Positions 9,938 through 16,686 of a stretch of DNA of 64,000 bases are shown here, one piece after another. Where the stretch lies: assembly GCF_018282095.1 (NCBI RefSeq), contig NZ_CP074126.1, forward strand, positions 4,748,341-4,812,340. The letters run 5' to 3'. This stretch comes from Pseudovibrio brasiliensis (lineage in GTDB: Bacteria; Pseudomonadota; Alphaproteobacteria; Rhizobiales; Stappiaceae). The notes beneath the pieces are model-generated. The model saw only the letters and a list, made by a program, of their open reading frames with translations, had not been told where the DNA came from and searched no databases. Made by a program: the position numbers and the translations under genes. Each line of letters starts with the position of its first letter. Within the stretch, counting starts at the first letter, position 1.

Positions 9938-10858
9938 TTAGGAAGTCGCTGCAACCTCAGTACCTGCTTCTGGCTCTGCTGGCTTTTCATCAAGCACTGG
10001 CAGCTGAGCGTCACGCTTCATCAGCAGGTTACATAGGTTAGAAATGGTTTCTTTCAGCTCGTGACGGTGCACAACCATGTCGACCATGCCGTGATCACGC
10101 AGATACTCAGAGCGCTGGAAGCCTTCTGGCAGCTTCTCACGAATGGTCTGCTCAATCACGCGCTGGCCAGCAAAGCCGATCAGAGCATTTGGCTCAGCAA
10201 TGTGCACGTCACCCAGCATCGCGTAGGAAGCTGTCACACCACCGGTCGTTGGGTTGGTCAGCACCACGATGTAAGGCAGGCCTGCTTCACGAAGCATCTG
10301 CACGGTTACGGTTGTGCGTGGCAGCTGCATCAGGGAAAGGATGCCTTCCTGCATGCGTGCACCACCAGATGCAGCAAACATGACGAAAGGTGTTTTGTGC
10401 TCAACAGCATATTCCATGCCGCGGATGATAGCTTCACCAGCTGCCATTCCCAGAGAACCACCCATGAAGGCGAAGTCCTGCACAGCAGTGGTCATGTCGT
10501 AGCCGTTCACCTTACCGTTTGCGACCACAACAGAGTCGGTCATGTCGGTCTTGGCTTTGGCGTCCTTCAGGCGGTCAACATACTTGCGCTGATCGCGGAA
10601 CTTGAGAGGATCGACAGTAACTTCCGGAGTTTCGATCTTGGTGTACTCACCTTTGTCGAAGAAATACTCCAGGCGCTTCTTGCTGGAGATGCGCATGTGG
10701 AAGTTGGAGTTCGGCACAACCCACTGGTTTGCCTCAAGGTCGCGATGGAACACCATCTCGCCTGTTTCAGGGCACTTGATCCAAAGGTTTTCCGGTACTT
10801 CGCGCTTTTCGAGAAAGCTGCGGATTTTCGGCCGTACTACGTTGTTAATCCAGTTCAC
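9938..10858 (-). CDS. accD: Acetyl-CoA carboxylase carboxyltransferase subunit beta
   Basis: The AccA/AccD complex transfers CO2 from carboxybiotin to acetyl-CoA, giving malonyl-CoA for fatty-acid synthesis. The 306 residues show the crotonase-type fold with oxyanion glycines in [13 protein letters not shown] and [12 protein letters not shown], and [16 protein letters not shown]. The N terminus ([19 protein letters not shown]) has one Cys where E. coli AccD has four zinc-ligand cysteines; this loss is usual in alphaproteobacterial AccD. Starts at the ATG at 10858. Lies between trpA and folC, likely co-transcribed. Confidence 0.96.
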   Translation of the reverse strand: MNWINNVVRPKIRSFLEKREVPENLWIKCPETGEMVFHRDLEANQWVVPNSNFHMRISSKKRLEYFFDKGEYTKIETPEVTVDPLKFRDQRKYVDRLKDAKAKTDMTDSVVVANGKVNGYDMTTAVQDFAFMGGSLGMAAGEAIIRGMEYAVEHKTPFVMFAASGGARMQEGILSLMQLPRTTVTVQMLREAGLPYIVVLTNPTTGGVTASYAMLGDVHIAEPNALIGFAGQRVIEQTIREKLPEGFQRSEYLRDHGMVDMVVHRHELKETISNLCNLLMKRDAQLPVLDEKPAEPEAGTEVAATS

Positions 10859-10930
10859 GGGCAGCCGCCTGTCTTTAATTTCATCTTTGGTTTTTAATGG
10901 CCATTAAACGGGCCATACGTAAAGCAATAC

Positions 10931-11761
10931 TTATTTCCGAGCTTTTTCTACACCCACACGTAGTGAGCTCACAAGGTCGGTAACAGCAGCTTGTGTCTGA
11001 TTTGTGGCTTTACCATTCTCATCAAGGCTCTTGCGAATTGCCTCAACAAGGATGGAGCCAACCACCACACCATCAGCGTGTTTGCCAATTTCCTCAGCCT
11101 GTTCAGCAGTTTTAATGCCGAAGCCAACAGCAATAGGAAGGTCTGTGTGGGATTTAATTCGTGTAACCGCCTGTGCAACGGCGGTTGTGTCTGCAGCAGC
11201 AGATCCGGTAACACCAGTAACGGACACGTAGTAAACGAATCCGGAGGTGTTCGCCAGAACGGTTGGCAGGCGTTTGTCGTCAGTTGTTGGTGTGGTCAGG
11301 CGAATGAAGTTTACACCGCCCTCAATTGCCGGAATGCAGAGTTCGTCATCTGCTTCAGCAGGCACATCCACAACGATCAGACCATCAACACCAGCTTCGC
11401 GCGCTTCTTTCACAAACGCCGCGCTGCCGCGTACATAGATCGGGTTGTAATAACCCATCAGAACGATTGGGGTGTCATTGTCCTTTTTACGGAACTCACG
11501 CACCATCTGAAGGGTCTTGTCCATAGTGTGACCATGCGCCAAAGAGCGCTGTGTCGCCAGCTGGATCGGAACACCTTCAGCCATTGGGTCGGAAAACGGC
11601 ATGCCAAGCTCAATAACATCACTGCCTGCTTCCGGAAGAGCATCCAGAATAGCTTGTGAGGTGGCGAGGTCCGGGTCTCCAGCCGTAATAAAAGTTACGA
11701 GTGCAGGACGTCCTTCAGCCTTGAGCTTTGCGAAGCGTCGATCAATACGAGTTTCAATCAT
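10931..11761 (-). CDS. trpA: Tryptophan synthase subunit alpha
   Basis: Cleaves indole-3-glycerol phosphate to indole and glyceraldehyde 3-phosphate and passes indole to TrpB. The 276-residue TIM barrel has the catalytic Glu in [15 protein letters not shown] and catalytic Asp in LIVVDVP, and the phosphate loop [10 protein letters not shown]. There is no trpB directly upstream; instead the promoter region and first 13 codons are present twice (see repeats at 11721 and 13438). Heads the trpA-accD-folC run. A TTGACA-type promoter lies about 75 bp upstream. Confidence 0.96.
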   Translation of the reverse strand: MIETRIDRRFAKLKAEGRPALVTFITAGDPDLATSQAILDALPEAGSDVIELGMPFSDPMAEGVPIQLATQRSLAHGHTMDKTLQMVREFRKKDNDTPIVLMGYYNPIYVRGSAAFVKEAREAGVDGLIVVDVPAEADDELCIPAIEGGVNFIRLTTPTTDDKRLPTVLANTSGFVYYVSVTGVTGSAAADTTAVAQAVTRIKSHTDLPIAVGFGIKTAEQAEEIGKHADGVVVGSILVEAIRKSLDENGKATNQTQAAVTDLVSSLRVGVEKARK

Positions 11762-11982
11762 TCATCCGACCATCTGATGTATTGGGGCAAGCCCCACCAA
11801 TCAATCAGCAAGGATGTAGGGGTGCAACTAGCCCCATGTCAATAAACACAGCGCAAATAGAATGCGTTTCTGGCGATTTTTATGAGAAATAGACAACAGC
11901 TCCAGAGAATATCCAGCGATATAGACTCGTGAAGGCGGTGATTAACCATTGCGTCAATCAAACTATTGCCTTTTCTGATCTT
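11721..11982. repeat. Direct repeat copy 1: trpA 5' end plus upstream region
   Basis: These 262 bp recur at 13438-13699, an exact offset of 1717 bp, with three mismatches by eye (all near the right end, 11939-11952). This copy covers trpA codons 1-13 (to 11761), the leader and the putative promoter. Beyond 11982 the copies diverge for 34-35 bases, then share a GAAAACAAAAAGCCGC-like tract (12017-12032 versus 13735-13750), so the duplicated unit was probably about 310 bp. Together with copy 2 it brackets the pyruvyltransferase-like gene. Confidence 0.97.
11783..11842 (-). promoter_or_regulatory. Putative trpA promoter and leader hairpin
   Basis: On the minus strand a perfect TTGACA (plus 11837-11842) lies 17 bases from CTACAT (plus 11814-11819), a weak -10; an 18-base spacing gives TACATC. 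Downstream, TGGGG/CCCCA (11783-11796) can form a small hairpin in the leader before the trpA start. The same elements exist in the second repeat copy, shifted by 1717 bp (13500-13559). Confidence 0.5.
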
Positions 11983-12119
11983 TCGCTCGGGCCAAGAGGC
12001 CCCACGAAGGGGATCTGAAAACAAAAAGCCGCTGGTCTATTAGTCTCTTATCCGGAGTAGAGCGTATATATTTACAACATGGCTACCACTAAGGGGTCAG
12101 ATATGTAACATTTTAAACC

Positions 12120-13121
12120 TTATTTAGGGGGATTGGGAAATATTCGATCTGCTGATTGATCAGACATCCAATCGAATAGCTTTTCATATTCGTGTCTATA
12201 ATTTTCTACTTGAGATAACAATAGTGAGAATTCTTTCGGAGATGTTGCTGTTGGGATATCGGCATTTGCACTCTCAATAAGACCTCTGATCTTATGAGAA
12301 TTCCCTTCGCTTGCAATAAAAGGCGTTCGAGCTTTACAAGCTGCGTAAACTGCATGATGCTGCCCGGTAATAATATATTCGTAACCAGACATCTTCTGAA
12401 TCATATCTTCCCAACGGGTCTCACGCATAGACAAGTAATCAGCGTGCGGAAATAAATCGTCATTGCGTACAAATATATCGGTTTCGGGACAACGAAAATC
12501 AGTATAAGCAACACCTGATCGATTCAGCTTGTCATTCTTTTCGACTGTAGGTCCCCAAAAAAAAGCAGCGTCAATGCAGACCGTTGCCTCAATGCCATGT
12601 TTTTCGCGAAGATCTCTCTCACTCAACTTCTCGCGTACTTGGACGCCGGAAAGTTGTCTAAGGACGGAATCGTACTCATTGCAATTATCCTGCCAGACCG
12701 AGTTCACTAGATATGCAGGAATACCAGCCTCTACGGCCTTCTGCAAAACACCCATCTTTTTGCGAAAATTCTCACTAGAGTGATGCATAGATCCCTCACC
12801 GTTCACAACGACAGCGTCATAGGGTTCCCTGAAAGTTGCCAATCTCCAGCCTTTAATTTTTGCAGTTTCTCGCAATGCCATCACTACTGCCGCACATCCA
12901 CAATGGAGGCTTGAATGATTTCCTAGTAAGCGTACGACAGGTGCCCCTTTCCTATCTTTACGTAATAAGACTCGTTCATATTCGAACCCAAACTCTTTTT
13001 CTTCCCTAAGCCCCGCCTTTATCCGCAGATGCTTCCAATAATTTTTAAACTCTTGAACCACGAGTACTTCCCTATCAAACGTGCGTTTCAATAAACCTTG
13101 GTCACGCCCCAAATGACTCAA
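12120..13121 (-). CDS. Polysaccharide pyruvyltransferase-family protein
   Basis: A 333-residue protein resembling the PF04230 family, whose members add pyruvate ketals to exopolysaccharide or cell-surface sugars; many relatives have other GT-B-like transferase roles. Supporting blocks are NHSSLHCGCAAVVMALRE near the N-terminal third, DAVVVNGEGSMHHSS, a central PAYLVNSVWQ, and a C-terminal ITGQHHAVYAACKARTPFIASEGNSHKI that matches the family's His-containing donor-site region. The DNA is visibly AT-richer than its neighbours (a sampled 60-base line has 43% GC against 55% in trpS) and the gene sits between two direct repeats, so it is probably acquired. No other polysaccharide gene is nearby. 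Acceptor and donor are unknown. Confidence 0.75.
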   Translation of the reverse strand: MSHLGRDQGLLKRTFDREVLVVQEFKNYWKHLRIKAGLREEKEFGFEYERVLLRKDRKGAPVVRLLGNHSSLHCGCAAVVMALRETAKIKGWRLATFREPYDAVVVNGEGSMHHSSENFRKKMGVLQKAVEAGIPAYLVNSVWQDNCNEYDSVLRQLSGVQVREKLSERDLREKHGIEATVCIDAAFFWGPTVEKNDKLNRSGVAYTDFRCPETDIFVRNDDLFPHADYLSMRETRWEDMIQKMSGYEYIITGQHHAVYAACKARTPFIASEGNSHKIRGLIESANADIPTATSPKEFSLLLSQVENYRHEYEKLFDWMSDQSADRIFPNPPK

Positions 13122-13437
13122 TTATTGTTCTGATCGCGAGCTAGTTCTTCGCTGCATCCATGCTTGTTATTCATCGGTCCACTTATGCAATGCAACGGGT
13201 GTTCAGGTACCGTGATCGGACCCTCAACCTTGAGAGAGCGAAGAAAAAGATGGCTGAATAGCCTCGATAAGCGCCGTATTTGGCATGCTCGAAACGTAGT
13301 TTCCTTTGTTGTCCATTCGGGCGTATGCAGTGAAAAACGGTCGTGCACCACACTGTATTAAGACCTGTTGCCTTAAAACCGGTCGGAAATTATCCGGAAA
13401 TTGTGGAGATTCTCATGATCGTGCCTGCCAATTTGAA
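13122..13437. other. Cassette segment between pyruvyltransferase-like gene and repeat copy 2
   Basis: About 315 bases with short open frames on both strands (13118-13351 minus, 13164-13361 plus, 13306-13494 plus). None shows a recognisable domain or a good ribosome binding site. It could be leader sequence of the pyruvyltransferase-like gene or debris of whatever brought the cassette in. Confidence 0.4.
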
Positions 13438-13478
13438 TTGAGCTTTGCGAAGCGTCGATCAATACGAGTTTCAATCAT
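13413..13478 (-). pseudogene. Truncated trpA 5' fragment fused to cassette sequence
   Basis: In repeat copy 2 the trpA start codon (13478) and 13 codons are intact, then the reading frame runs into cassette DNA and stops: [13 protein letters not shown] followed by NSNWQARS and TGA. It keeps the trpA leader and start site, so it may be translated as a 21-residue peptide ahead of the pyruvyltransferase-like gene, but has no enzyme function. Confidence 0.8.
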
Positions 13479-13699
13479 TCATCCGACCATCTGATGTATT
13501 GGGGCAAGCCCCACCAATCAATCAGCAAGGATGTAGGGGTGCAACTAGCCCCATGTCAATAAACACAGCGCAAATAGAATGCGTTTCTGGCGATTTTTAT
13601 GAGAAATAGACAACAGCTCCAGAGAATATCCAGCGATATAGACTCGTGAAGGCGGCGATTAACCAATACGTCAATCAAACTATTGCCTTTTCTGATCTT
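13438..13699. repeat. Direct repeat copy 2: trpA leader duplicate
   Basis: Second copy of the 262-bp repeat (see 11721-11982). Its right side continues into the trpS terminator and trpS, so this copy is joined to the original upstream flank, while copy 1 is joined to intact trpA. It carries the putative trpA promoter pointing into the cassette. Confidence 0.97.
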
Positions 13700-13734
13700 G
13701 TGAATGCGCCAATGGAAGCCGTCATAACACTCCA

Positions 13735-13768
13735 GAAAACAAAAAAGCCGCAGATGATCTGCGGCTTT
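13735..13768 (-). terminator. Second terminator downstream of trpS
   Basis: GCCGCAGAT and ATCTGCGGC form a palindromic stem at about 13747-13766. Read on the minus strand it is followed by TTTTTTGTTTT, so it stops minus-strand transcription coming from trpS. Half of this structure is repeated at 12017-12032 next to repeat copy 1. Confidence 0.75.
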
Positions 13769-13775
13769 CTGACAG

Positions 13776-13818
13776 CGTATCTCCGAAAAGTGGAATCCGG
13801 TTTTCGGATAAAGATACG
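13776..13818. repeat. Palindromic intergenic repeat, copy A
   Basis: Core CCGAAAAGTGG (13783-13793) and CCGGTTTTCGG (13797-13807) separated by AAT, with outer arms CGTATCT and AGATACG. The same core occurs at 46276-46300 and 61340-61366. Closely similar palindromes are a widespread intergenic repeat type in Hyphomicrobiales. Confidence 0.8.
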
Positions 13819-13832
13819 TGAGAGTAAAAAAT

Positions 13833-13860
13833 GAAAGCAGTTCAAATGTGAACTGCTTTC
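13833..13860 (-). terminator. Intrinsic terminator of trpS
   Basis: GAAAGCAGTTCA (13833-13844) pairs perfectly with TGAACTGCTTTC (13849-13860). On the minus strand it is followed by ATTTTTTA, 22 nt after the trpS stop. Confidence 0.85.
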
Positions 13861-13881
13861 AGTCTTGAAACTAAACGTAAA

Positions 13882-14964
13882 TTAGTTGCGGCGGCTTTCC
13901 AGGAAGCCAACAATGCGGCGTACATCATGCAGCACTGGCTCAGCGATTTCCGCAGCGCGTTCAGCACCATCACGAAGAACGGCATCAACGCTTGCAGGAT
14001 CGTTCATGATCCGGCGCATTTCATTGTTCATTGGCGCCAGCTTCTCAACCGCCAGCTCAGAAAGAGCAGGCTTGAACGCTGAGAACTGCTGACCGCCGAA
14101 CTCGCCCAGAACCTCTGCTTTGGACTTACCAGCAAGAGCTGCGTAAATGCCAACAAGGTTATCAGCTTCCGCACGACCTTCCAGACCATCCACTTCACTT
14201 GGAAGAGCCTCAGGGTCTGTCTTCGCTTTTCTGATCTTCTTCGCAATGGTGTCCTGATCATCGGTCAGGTTGATGCGGGAAAGATCAGAAGGATCAGACT
14301 TGGACATCTTCTTGTTGCCGTCACGCAGGCTCATGATACGGGTCGCAGGACCAGTGATCATCGGCTCGGTGATCGGGAAGTACAGCTCATCTGGTGCTTC
14401 GTGAGAAGGCTCAGGGTTTGGAACACCAAGACCCAGCTCTTTGATGCGATCAGCAAAGTCATTGTTGAACTTCTGCGCAATATCGCGTGTCAGCTCAAGG
14501 TGCTGCTTCTGGTCATCGCCAACCGGAACGTGTGTTGCGCGGTAGGCCAGAATGTCTGCTGCCATCAGGTTCGGATAAGCAAACAGACCAACGGAAGCGT
14601 TTTCCGCGTTCTTCCCTGCTTTGTCCTTGAACTGAGTCATACGCTTCAGCCAGCCCATACGAGCGATACAGTTGAAGATCCATGCCAGTTCAGCATGTTC
14701 TTTCACCTGACTCTGGTTGAAGATGATCGACTTCTTCGGATCAACACCGGCTGCGAGGTAAGCAGCTGTTACTTCGCGGGTCTGCTGCGTCAGCTCGGCA
14801 GGATCCTGCCAGACTGTGATCGCGTGCATGTCAACGATGGAGAAGATAGTCGGCATCTGGTCCTGAAGCGGAACAAAGCGGACAATCGCACCAAGGTAGT
14901 TACCGAGGTGGAGGTTTCCGGTTGGTTGAACACCGGAGAAAACGCGAGGCTGAAACGCCGTCAT
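13882..14964 (-). CDS. trpS: Tryptophanyl-tRNA synthetase
   Basis: Class I synthetase charging tRNA-Trp. The 360 residues include the HIGH-type signature [13 protein letters not shown] near residue 14, the [12 protein letters not shown] region, and the KMSKSDPSD loop that binds ATP. Length is typical of the alphaproteobacterial enzyme. It is the last gene of the tim44-mltA-smr-xre-glnD-murJ-trpS minus-strand run, 162 bp after murJ, and is followed by two terminators. Its position next to trpA may be coincidental, but both respond to tryptophan supply. Confidence 0.96.
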   Translation of the reverse strand: MTAFQPRVFSGVQPTGNLHLGNYLGAIVRFVPLQDQMPTIFSIVDMHAITVWQDPAELTQQTREVTAAYLAAGVDPKKSIIFNQSQVKEHAELAWIFNCIARMGWLKRMTQFKDKAGKNAENASVGLFAYPNLMAADILAYRATHVPVGDDQKQHLELTRDIAQKFNNDFADRIKELGLGVPNPEPSHEAPDELYFPITEPMITGPATRIMSLRDGNKKMSKSDPSDLSRINLTDDQDTIAKKIRKAKTDPEALPSEVDGLEGRAEADNLVGIYAALAGKSKAEVLGEFGGQQFSAFKPALSELAVEKLAPMNNEMRRIMNDPASVDAVLRDGAERAAEIAEPVLHDVRRIVGFLESRRN

Positions 14965-15126
14965 AACAAATATCCCTAGGCTTGGGCCTGTTGGAAGGGC
15001 CAGTGGGTTGCGCGAGCATAGATTGAATGGGTGACAAACAAACTAGGACAGCCCGCGCAGAGTAAGCCCGGTGGTTATGACTGCGCTTTTGCGTATGCGC
15101 AAGTGCTTTGCAAAGCCGGAAAGCCG

Positions 15127-16680
15127 TTATCGCCGCAATTTCTGCAATTGTGCGCGAAAATCTACAGTGCCGGTCAACTGCACCAGAATTCCAAAGGAAA
15201 CCAGTCCGATAGCGACCAGAATGACAAGCTCACTGGCGCGTACCACAAACAGGTTGGAGGCCGACAGCGGCTCCAAAACAAGCGTGCCGCCATAAACCAC
15301 AACGCCCATTAATGCGCTGGCAAAGCCCAATAGCGGAATTCTCCTCATCAATGCGCTGTCGATGACGAAGTGACCACGTCGCCAAAGCACAAACGCCAGC
15401 AAGCTGGTGTTGACCCACCCTGCAGCCGTCGTGCCGATTGCAATGCCAACGTGTTTGAAGGCTGGGAACAGCAGGATCGACAGAGCAACGTTCACCACCA
15501 TACCCACGGCAGCAAAGTACATTGGTGTCTTGGTATCTTCCCGCGCAAAGAAGCCTGGAGACAGCACCTTGTTCAGCACAAATGCTGGCAAACCAACGGC
15601 AAATGCCATCAATGCCAGCGCCGTTTGCTCAACAGCGGCATCCGTAAACTGACCACGCTGAAACAGCACAGCAATTACAGTGTCGGGAATAATCACGAGA
15701 GCAACAGCAGCCGGAAGCGTCAGCGCAAGAGCAAATTCCATGGATCGATTCTGCGTATGATAAACCAGCTCCTCCTGCCCGGAACGCAACTGGCGCGTCA
15801 GGCTCGGCAATAGAACCACACCAATAGCGATGCCTACCACGCCCAGAGGCAGCTGATAGATCCGATCCGCGTAGTAAAGGTATGAATTTGCGCTGCTTTC
15901 CAGCGATGCGATGATTGTACCAACCGTAATGTTAATCTGGGTAATCCCTCCGGCAATCACACCGGGAACCCCCAGCACCAACAGGCGCTTAACACCAGGC
16001 GTCCAGCGCGGCCGCATAATCGGAACACTGAACCCCAGCCGCTTCATGCCGATGGCAACAACAGCCAGCTGAACAACGCCAGCAACGGCGACGCCAACCA
16101 CTAGCAACACGCCGGTGGTCTGGTTCGGTTCCATGCCGTAAAACCCGATGCCAGCCAGCACTGCCATCATCACCACATTGAGCATGACGGGTGCCATCGC
16201 AGCAGCCAGAAACCGCTGAAATGTATTGAGAATTCCGCTGATAAAGGCGAGCAGTGACATAAATAGCAAATACGGGAAAGCAATCCGCGACATCAAGACG
16301 GTGAGGTCAAACTTTGCCGGATCAGAATAGTAGCCCGGCGCCAGCAGATGCACGAGCAATGGCATAAACACCTCAGCCAGTGCGAGGATAACAACCAGCG
16401 TCCAGAACAAAGCCGCTGCAATCTCACCCGCAAACTGCCGTGCGCCGTGCTCGCCATCCTCTTCAACAGAGCGAGCAAACAGCGGCACGAAAGCTGAGTT
16501 GAAAGCGCCCTCTGCGAACAATCTGCGGAACAGGTTCGGCAACCGAAAAGCCACTACAAAAGCATCAGCAACGGGGCCGGTGCCTACAAAGGCAGCCAAC
16601 ATCACGTCTCGCCCGAAGCCGCAAAGGCGGCTTAGCATCGTCGCGCCACCAACCGTGGCGAAGCTCTTGAAAAGGCTCAT
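15127..16680 (-). CDS. murJ: Lipid II flippase MurJ (MviN)
   Basis: Moves the peptidoglycan precursor lipid II across the inner membrane. A 517-residue MOP-superfamily protein with about 14 hydrophobic helices; the N-terminal TVGGATMLSRLCGFGRDVMLAAFVG and RLPNLFRRLFAEGAFNSAFVPLF blocks are the MurJ signature, including the conserved Arg residues of the central cavity. Starts 6 bp after the glnD stop, so translation is probably coupled. The glnD-murJ-trpS order is conserved across alphaproteobacteria. Confidence 0.95.
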   Translation of the reverse strand: MSLFKSFATVGGATMLSRLCGFGRDVMLAAFVGTGPVADAFVVAFRLPNLFRRLFAEGAFNSAFVPLFARSVEEDGEHGARQFAGEIAAALFWTLVVILALAEVFMPLLVHLLAPGYYSDPAKFDLTVLMSRIAFPYLLFMSLLAFISGILNTFQRFLAAAMAPVMLNVVMMAVLAGIGFYGMEPNQTTGVLLVVGVAVAGVVQLAVVAIGMKRLGFSVPIMRPRWTPGVKRLLVLGVPGVIAGGITQINITVGTIIASLESSANSYLYYADRIYQLPLGVVGIAIGVVLLPSLTRQLRSGQEELVYHTQNRSMEFALALTLPAAVALVIIPDTVIAVLFQRGQFTDAAVEQTALALMAFAVGLPAFVLNKVLSPGFFAREDTKTPMYFAAVGMVVNVALSILLFPAFKHVGIAIGTTAAGWVNTSLLAFVLWRRGHFVIDSALMRRIPLLGFASALMGVVVYGGTLVLEPLSASNLFVVRASELVILVAIGLVSFGILVQLTGTVDFRAQLQKLRR

Positions 16681-16686
16681 ATAAAA

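Noticed and set aside
9938-10858. AccD lacking the zinc finger as a novelty
   Set aside because: Loss of the four-Cys finger is common in alphaproteobacterial AccD, so it is lineage-typical.
13118-13361. Possible transposase or integrase remnant in the cassette
   Set aside because: I looked for DDE or tyrosine-recombinase motifs in the short frames and found none, so no mobile-element gene can be claimed.
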